A stretch of DNA of 29,174 nucleotides from contig CAZQEU010000014.1 of assembly GCA_964592335.1 (NCBI GenBank), positions 1 to 29,174 on the forward strand, read 5' to 3'. Source of the DNA: CAZKUB01 sp964592335. Lineage in GTDB: Archaea; Thermoplasmatota; E2; DHVEG-1. How positions within the stretch are numbered: position 1 is the first letter of the stretch; each line of letters opens with the position of its first letter. The notes beneath the pieces are model-generated. The model was not told the DNA's origin. It saw nothing but the letters and a program-made list of their open reading frames with translations, and made no database searches. Shown here piece after piece: positions 24,669 to 29,174 of the stretch. Position numbers and translations under genes: made by a program.

Positions 24669-25658
24669 TTATTGTTCTCTGAGCGCTTTTGCTTCTTCTA
24701 TGAAGCTGTCATCCCATCTCAAAGTTGGCACGCTATCAATTTTTCCTTGGCCATATAGAAACTGTGCTGTGTCATTTATTGCATTCAGTATATCGCTGTT
24801 TATTTCTATTGTAAAATCTATTCTGTTAAACATTGTTAAGAATGCATCAGAGGATACTTCTACTCCTTGATTCAATGCTGCTTGGGCAGCTAGTTCTGCG
24901 GCTTGTTCTGGATCGTTTTTTATTAATTCAGCTTTGTCCATTTGTGCAGCTATGAATTTAACTATATCCTCTCTGTGTTCTTCTGCATAATCAAGTGTTG
25001 TATGTAAACAAACTGGTACAAGTGCTATATCTCCATAGGATCTTAGAACTCTACCGACACCTTGGGCTTCTGCTATTCCAGGTGTGGGCTCCCATGCAGT
25101 AAATGCTTCTATTGCGTCTCCTTGAAGTGAAGAGGTCATATCTTCAATATTTAGATTCACCCAGTTGAAATCATCCCAGCTAAGAGAATTGTTTTGTTCA
25201 AAGTATCTTCTAAGTACCTGTTCTGCGCCTGTCCCCATTCTTGTTGCAACAGTTTTACCTTTTAGATCCATCCATGTTTCATAGTTTGAGTCTTTTTTTA
25301 CTATTGTTGAATATCTGTTACCTTGTTGTATTGTTCCTAGTATTACTGCATCATCTGGTAAGGAGTTGAATATTGATACGGTTTTACTATCTGATCCGCA
25401 ATTTATGTCTACATCACCTGAGATTAATGCTTGGTTATTCTCTGAACCTGAGCTGAAAAGGGTGTGTTTGACCTCTAGGTCATATTCGTTCCAGAAATTT
25501 TTACCTTCTAGTAAAAATTCTCCTGGGTAGTATTGTCCACCGTATCTTATTTTTCCTGCTTCTGCTTCTTCTTTAATACAGCCTGAAAAAAGTCCAACTG
25601 TAAATAGAAGTATTGTTAATAATGCAAATATTATTTTCATTTTTTCTTTTTTAACCAT
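24669..25658 (-). CDS. ABC transporter substrate-binding lipoprotein, NitT/TauT type
   Basis: The start at 25658 is chosen because GGTGG lies four bases before it; this gives 329 residues with a clean signal: MVKKEKMKIIFALL, a hydrophobic stretch, then the lipobox LFSGC, so Cys would be lipid-anchored outside the cell. The mature part has the NitT/TauT pattern: IRYGGQYYPGEF, a GSENNQALISGDVDI substrate-loop region, WMDLKGKTVATRMGTGAEQVL, and FTAWEPTPGIAEAQG. The ligand is unclear; the family covers nitrate, sulfonates, taurine, thiamin precursors and riboflavin. First gene of the operon. Confidence 0.9.
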   Translation of the reverse strand: MVKKEKMKIIFALLTILLFTVGLFSGCIKEEAEAGKIRYGGQYYPGEFLLEGKNFWNEYDLEVKHTLFSSGSENNQALISGDVDINCGSDSKTVSIFNSLPDDAVILGTIQQGNRYSTIVKKDSNYETWMDLKGKTVATRMGTGAEQVLRRYFEQNNSLSWDDFNWVNLNIEDMTSSLQGDAIEAFTAWEPTPGIAEAQGVGRVLRSYGDIALVPVCLHTTLDYAEEHREDIVKFIAAQMDKAELIKNDPEQAAELAAQAALNQGVEVSSDAFLTMFNRIDFTIEINSDILNAINDTAQFLYGQGKIDSVPTLRWDDSFIEEAKALREQ

Positions 25659-25690
25659 TTTTCCACCAATGTCATTGTTAATCCTCATTT

Positions 25691-25701
25691 TCATATATAA
25701 A
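25691..25701 (-). promoter_or_regulatory. TATA box of the ABC operon
   Basis: On the minus strand TTTATATATGA, centred near 25696, predicts a start near 25670, about 12 bases before ATG 25658. The GGTGG ribosome binding site (25663-25667) then lies inside the leader. Confidence 0.55.
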
Positions 25702-25722
25702 TGTTTCTTTTTAGGTTATAAC

Positions 25723-25737
25723 TGCCTTTATAAGGCA
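25723..25737. promoter_or_regulatory. Candidate operator palindrome between ABC operon and regulator
   Basis: TGCCTT, three bases, AAGGCA: a perfect 6-bp inverted repeat centred at 25730, within a looser outer TTATAA pair on each side. It is the only GC-containing palindrome in the 126-base divergent gap and abuts the TATA box of the regulator gene. It is a natural binding site for the HTH protein encoded at 25785, which could control both promoters. This is inference from position and symmetry. Confidence 0.5.
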
Positions 25738-25740
25738 AAA

Positions 25741-25750
25741 TTATATAAAT
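25741..25750 (+). promoter_or_regulatory. TATA box of the HTH regulator gene
   Basis: TTATATAAAT centred at 25745 predicts a start near 25771. A GAGG at 25774-25777 precedes ATG 25785 by seven bases. Confidence 0.55.
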
Positions 25751-25784
25751 TATAAACGTATTATATGCCTAATGAGGAAATAAT

Positions 25785-26303
25785 ATGCTTTATGGAGATT
25801 TATTAGAAAGAATAATCGTATCGAACGAGGAATTTATTTTGGAATTAAAAAAAATACTTATTGACAAAAATATGACTGCCCTAGATTTTTCAAAAAAAAC
25901 AAAAATTCCGGAAAGTACCTTATACAAAATTCTTTCAGATCCAAAAAAAGATTTTAGAATATCAACCTTGAGACAGATTGTTAATACAGTAAAAAAAATG
26001 GAAGAAAACAAACTAAAAGGACATAATATTGCAATAATTACAACAAGAGGCGCACTTGATTACATAAGCAAATCGATAAAAGTAGACAAAAAAACAATCA
26101 AAATAAGAGAATACCCTGCAAACACAATAGAAGAAGAGATAATACAAGGAATACGAGCCCAAAAAGAAGGAGTAAAAGGCATTATCTGTGGACCTGTTGC
26201 AGCTACAACAATAGAAAAAGTTGTTGATATTCCCGTAATTTCTATAAAATTTGAAAAGGAATTGCTAATTAAATCTATAAAAAACATCGCAAATAAGATA
26301 TAA
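25785..26303 (+). CDS. HTH transcriptional regulator with C-terminal sensor-like domain
   Basis: A 172-residue protein. Residues 15-72 form a Cro/CI-type helix-turn-helix, with the recognition region TALDFSKKTKIPESTLYKIL at 31-50. Residues 79-156 form an alpha/beta domain (HNIAIITTRGALDYISK; GVKGIICGPVAATTIEKVVDIP) that looks like a periplasmic-binding or PrpR_N-like ligand domain, where an alternating strand-helix pattern ends in DIPVISI. It is divergent from the ABC importer and probably regulates it in response to the imported ligand, via the palindrome at 25723. Family name for the C-terminal domain not certain. The start is supported by GAGG and a TATA box at correct spacing. Confidence 0.8.
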   Translation: MLYGDLLERIIVSNEEFILELKKILIDKNMTALDFSKKTKIPESTLYKILSDPKKDFRISTLRQIVNTVKKMEENKLKGHNIAIITTRGALDYISKSIKVDKKTIKIREYPANTIEEEIIQGIRAQKEGVKGIICGPVAATTIEKVVDIPVISIKFEKELLIKSIKNIANKI

Positions 26304-26532
26304 AAAATAGTAGTAAAACAGATAATTACAATATGATATATGCAGATAGAAATATAAAAAAAATTGGTGTTGATGTTACCAGTGTAATTCGGAATAATCA
26401 GTTTGTGGTTTGATCTGAGTTACCAAACTTTAAATTGCCAACATTTCTAACAAAATAAAAAAAGAATGAAAAGATTGATAAACAATTTGATATAACAGAA
26501 AACCTAAAAAAAATGATTAAATATTGATTAAT
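26304..26532 (+). other. Gene-free stretch with a possible decayed ORF
   Basis: An ATG at 26333 opens a frame (MIYADRNIKKIGVDVTSVI) that meets TGA after 26 codons, then continues in the same frame through SELPNFKLPTFLTK, another stop, and ENLKKMIKY to TGA 26525-26527. This could be a relic with two nonsense mutations, but in such AT-rich DNA it may equally be chance. AT-rich sequence before 26533 may hold the ATP-grasp promoter. Nothing else is visible. Confidence 0.25.
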
Positions 26533-27732
26533 ATGAAAATTCTTATTGCTGAAAACGGACAACATGTCGTTGAATCTTGCAGATACTTATCAAAAAAAGG
26601 GCATGAAATTTTTTTTGCAACACCTTTAGCTGACTCGACTATAAAAAAAATGTTTTTTTCTAAGTCTTACTCGAAAATTATCAAGTTAAATCCTGCAGAA
26701 AATACAAAAGAAAAAATAAAAAATTTAAATAAAATATATGAAGAATATTCTTGTGACGTTTTTTATCCTTTTGGATATAATTTAGTTACAGAATATATTG
26801 AAGAATCGCATAAAGAAAAAAAACTGAAGATGAATACTCCTTATGGGAAATATGAGAACTACTGGAAATTGTCTGATAAAAAAGGGCTTTACAAACTACT
26901 TGAAGAAACGGAAATTAATTTACCAAAATTGTATGGTGAAATCAAATTTAATAAAAAAATAGATTTAAAAAATTTATCTTTTCCAGTCATTGTTAAAAAA
27001 ACAAAAGGAGTTGGTATTAAAAATAATGTACAAATAGCAACAAATGAAAAGCAGATTCAGGATATAATTAAACAATCTGAAAAGTTGAGAAATAAATCTG
27101 AAGAATTTATTGTTCAACAATATATCCCTGGAACAATCTATGATGTTGGCGGATTTTCAATCGAGGGGAATATTTATTATAATGTCCCTCAAAGAAGAAC
27201 CATTACAATTCCTCTTAGAGGTGGACCTGCTGCAGTAAATGATGTTTATAATGATCCGAAATTATTAGAATTAGCAAGAGTTATAATAAAAAAAGCAGAA
27301 TGGACGGGCCCTTTCCAAGTAGAATTTAGACATAACCCAAATGATGGGGGATATTATTTATTAGAAGTAAATGCAAAAATGTGGGGTTCTACCCCACTAT
27401 CTCTAAAAGCAAATCCAAATTTATTAGATATTGCATTAAATACTGCAGTTGGTAGAAAAGTTAAAAAAAGTTTGAATTTTAAAAAGAATCTTCGTTACAG
27501 ATGGATATGTGTCCAAGAATTGAAAGCGATAAGAAGCGGAGACTTTACTGATTTTTTAGGTTTTTTAATACGGTTTTTTAAAAATAGCCATTACGATTTC
27601 GATATCAATGACCCTTTACCAGATATTGGCAGACTATTGGGAAGTATAAAAACCATTCTTTTAAATCATGACCAAATTACAAAGCCCTTGGTAACTAAAA
27701 AAATGCATGAAAGACTAAATCCACAAAGTTAA
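26533..27732 (+). CDS. ATP-grasp family ligase
   Basis: The ATG at 26533 (three codons after a TTG) gives 399 residues. N-terminal domain MKILIAENGQHVVESCRYL; ATP-binding lysine region FPVIVKKTKGVGIKNN at 150-165; EEFIVQQYIPG at 190-200; and the metal-binding GPFQVEFRHNPNDGG with LLEVNAKMWGS at 276-286, which holds the Glu and Asn of the family. Such enzymes join a carboxylate (as acyl phosphate) to an amine or other nucleophile. In glycan loci they may attach amino acids to sugars. Substrate unknown. The C-terminal ~100 residues after the ATP-grasp fold are specific to this protein. The broken gene at 21888-22243 belongs to the same superfamily but is not close. Confidence 0.85.
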   Translation: MKILIAENGQHVVESCRYLSKKGHEIFFATPLADSTIKKMFFSKSYSKIIKLNPAENTKEKIKNLNKIYEEYSCDVFYPFGYNLVTEYIEESHKEKKLKMNTPYGKYENYWKLSDKKGLYKLLEETEINLPKLYGEIKFNKKIDLKNLSFPVIVKKTKGVGIKNNVQIATNEKQIQDIIKQSEKLRNKSEEFIVQQYIPGTIYDVGGFSIEGNIYYNVPQRRTITIPLRGGPAAVNDVYNDPKLLELARVIIKKAEWTGPFQVEFRHNPNDGGYYLLEVNAKMWGSTPLSLKANPNLLDIALNTAVGRKVKKSLNFKKNLRYRWICVQELKAIRSGDFTDFLGFLIRFFKNSHYDFDINDPLPDIGRLLGSIKTILLNHDQITKPLVTKKMHERLNPQS

Positions 27733-28037
27733 ATAATAATTATTATTACAAATATTAATCAATTTTTCTCTTGGGATGTGTTTTATCCTTATCGCTTTTA
27801 TTTATTTTCCTTTATAAGAACTCCTACAATAAAGTAGTTCCCTTTTTAAAAACTATTTGTCACCACCGCCCCCTATCTACTAAAATTTTATGATTGGCAA
27901 AAAAATACTTTGAGCAGTATAATCAGGATTGAATCAACATTACAATTATAAATATCATGATTTACGTAAATTATTTTTATTACCTAATCCAACCTATAAA
28001 TACAGCATAGAGTAAAAACAGAGGTAAAAGCTTAAAT
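27733..28037. other. Intergenic region without recognisable genes
   Basis: Starts with the AT palindrome AATAATAATTATTATT just after the ATP-grasp stop. A hairpin (CTAC, loop AATAAA, GTAG) near 27832-27845, flanked by GAA/TTC and followed by a T-run, could act as a terminator. CACCACCGCCCCC at about 27869-27881 is the only GC-rich spot. The right end carries the promoter of the next operon. No tRNA or longer ORF seen. Confidence 0.4.
27994..28002 (+). promoter_or_regulatory. TATA box of the terminal operon
   Basis: CTATAAATA centred at 27998 predicts a start near 28024, about 14 bases before the small ORF at 28038. Confidence 0.5.
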
Positions 28038-28142
28038 ATGAAACAAAAGATGGAAAACATTTTATTAGGATTAAGAAATAAGTTAATGAACATAATAGAA
28101 TATAAGTTCATAATGTGTAGTTATAGAATGGTGAAATTATGA
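28038..28142 (+). CDS. Small 34-residue ORF coupled to the glycosyltransferase gene
   Basis: ATG 28038 to TGA 28140-28142 encodes 34 residues (opening MKQKMENILLGLRNKLMNI), basic and amphipathic. A GAGGT lies 12 bases before the ATG and a TATA box sits at the proper distance upstream. The stop overlaps the start of the next gene (ATGA), as for real coupled genes in this window. It may be a leader peptide that couples translation, a small protein, or a chance frame in the 5' leader. Confidence 0.4.
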   Translation: MKQKMENILLGLRNKLMNIIEYKFIMCSYRMVKL

Positions 28143-29174
28143 GATTAGATAGCATTCTTGATTTAGATAATGATGTTATGAAACATGATTTTTTCATGAA
28201 AGATCATAATTTGTTAATATGGCCTTTGATTCGATCTACTATTTTAAAAAATATGAAAAAACAAATTACTAATTCTTCTCAGGCTCATGCTAAACAGGCA
28301 CTGATTTCAATAAAAAACATTAAATATATATTTTATGCCTTTTTGTATGCCCCTCATCGATTGAATGATAATTTTGATATTATTTTCTATGTAAATGCCA
28401 GATCGCGATTAAATAAAAATTTTAATATACGTTCCGACTATTTTTCTTCTTTAACTAATAATAGATCACTAGTAGTTGATAAAGCTTTTAGAGGAAAATA
28501 TTTCATTCCTGATAATACACATGATTTTGCAACACGTGATTACATTGATCTGATGGCGTTTTTGTTTCGCCCATTGAAAAAATTTTTTTCAAGACAAAGA
28601 AATAAGGATATTGAACGTTTCATCAATTTTTTAAGAACAAAAAATGTTTTTGAAGATAAATTTATAGTCTATATAAAAAAATATTTGTACAAGTTTTATT
28701 ATGATTATCCCTATAGAAGATCGTATTATTCCAAGTTGTTTAAGAAATTTAGCCCAAAAATAATTTTTGTTAACACTGCGGCATACGGAAAAAAGAATGC
28801 AATATTGGTTAAAACTGCTAAAAAACAAGGTATTGTTACTGCTGAGTTTCAACATGGAACTATTTCTAAAGGTCATTTAGCGTATAATTATGGTGAAGGT
28901 GTGTTGAAGAGTGATGAGTATCAAAAGTATTTTCCTGATTATGTGTTAACATATGGTGATTATTGGAATGAGCAGATGAATATCCCTGGTGAAACGGTTA
29001 CTATTGGTGCCCCACATTTTTATCATAGTATACAAAAATATAAACAGGTGAAAGAAAAGAAGAACACAGTGTTAGTTGTTTCTCAAGGTTCTATGACTAA
29101 GAGTTTTGTTAGTATCGCTCGGTATTTAGCTGAAAAACTACCAACTTATAAGATTGTTTTTAAGTTGCATCCAG
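28139..29174 (+). CDS. Capsule-type GT-B glycosyltransferase / CDP-glycerol transferase-like protein, partial
   Basis: Open from ATG 28139 to the window end, 345 residues with no stop; the C-terminus is missing. The N-terminal ~200 residues are aromatic- and Lys-rich without clear motifs. From residue 205 the pattern is that of capsule polysaccharide and teichoic-acid type transferases: FSPKIIFVNTAAYGKKNAI, AEFQHGTISKGH at 235-246, DYVLTYGDYWNEQM at 267-280, TIGAPHF at 288-294, VLVVSQGSMT at 311-320 and KLHP at 342-345. The QHG and KLHP motifs are shared with CDP-glycerol glycerophosphotransferases, polysialyltransferases and KpsS-like enzymes. It probably extends or initiates a surface glycan. 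Donor not assignable. ATGA overlap with the small ORF suggests coupling. Confidence 0.75.
   Translation, partial: MRLDSILDLDNDVMKHDFFMKDHNLLIWPLIRSTILKNMKKQITNSSQAHAKQALISIKNIKYIFYAFLYAPHRLNDNFDIIFYVNARSRLNKNFNIRSDYFSSLTNNRSLVVDKAFRGKYFIPDNTHDFATRDYIDLMAFLFRPLKKFFSRQRNKDIERFINFLRTKNVFEDKFIVYIKKYLYKFYYDYPYRRSYYSKLFKKFSPKIIFVNTAAYGKKNAILVKTAKKQGIVTAEFQHGTISKGHLAYNYGEGVLKSDEYQKYFPDYVLTYGDYWNEQMNIPGETVTIGAPHFYHSIQKYKQVKEKKNTVLVVSQGSMTKSFVSIARYLAEKLPTYKIVFKLHP

Noticed and set aside
26333..26527. Frame with two internal stops that might be a pseudogene
   Set aside because: No recognisable motif in any segment, and stops are frequent in such AT-rich DNA, so it is listed only as an uncertain stretch.
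27869..27881. GC-rich spot CACCACCGCCCCC as an SD or regulatory site
   Set aside because: On the minus strand it precedes only a five-codon frame; no partner element is visible.

Overview
The window looks like archaeal, probably euryarchaeal, DNA and is very AT-rich. Protein-coding genes are preceded by archaeal TATA boxes about 25-30 bases upstream of the expected transcript start. Some transcripts look leaderless and others carry GGAGG/AGGTGA-type ribosome binding sites; GTG and TTG starts also occur. A CTP-dependent polyprenol (dolichol) kinase at the left supports archaea. The tail of what looks like a C25 (gingipain-like) peptidase would suit a Thermoplasmatota lineage such as MBG-D, but that placement is inference only.

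Layout. 1-1562: peptidase tail, dolichol kinase (-), a cold-shock protein, and a 59-residue zinc-ribbon protein (-). 1703-6927: an SDR epimerase, a heptose-7-phosphate kinase (HddA-like), a sugar-1-phosphate nucleotidyltransferase (HddC-like), then a hexapeptide acyltransferase, a DegT aminotransferase and a Gfo/Idh oxidoreductase. 6982-7767: a GT2 glycosyltransferase. 8100-10864: a second tight operon with a GmhA-like isomerase, a transaldolase, a GmhB-like phosphatase and an alkaline-phosphatase-fold protein. 10925-14847: GT4, a UDP-sugar 6-dehydrogenase, a small NodB deacetylase (-), and a paralogue of the alkaline-phosphatase-fold protein. 14863-14985: four stem-loops in a row, a candidate structured RNA or relic of an IS200/IS605-type element. 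15094-19060: Gfo/Idh, acyltransferase with a zinc ribbon, DegT, and a convergent UDP-GlcNAc-type 6-dehydrogenase. 19244-21686: a second GT4 and a long deacetylase-family protein. 21746-22243: a decayed ATP-grasp gene. 22285-25658 (-): a NitT/TauT-type ABC transporter with two permeases, divergent from an HTH regulator at 25785, with a palindrome between them. 26533-29174: an ATP-grasp enzyme, a tiny ORF, and a capsule-type glycosyltransferase cut by the window end.

How it fits together. Most of the window is a surface-glycan factory. The two halves of a nucleotide-heptose pathway are split between two operons: isomerase and phosphatase in one, kinase and nucleotidyltransferase in the other. 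A transaldolase sits between isomerase and phosphatase and could supply sedoheptulose 7-phosphate. A second set of four genes (6-dehydrogenase, Gfo/Idh, DegT, acetyltransferase) matches the WbpA-B-E-D route to a UDP-2,3-diacetamido-uronic acid. Glycosyltransferases, deacetylases and polyprenol kinase point to assembly on a lipid carrier. No flippase, polymerase or oligosaccharyltransferase is visible, so the locus very likely continues to the right.
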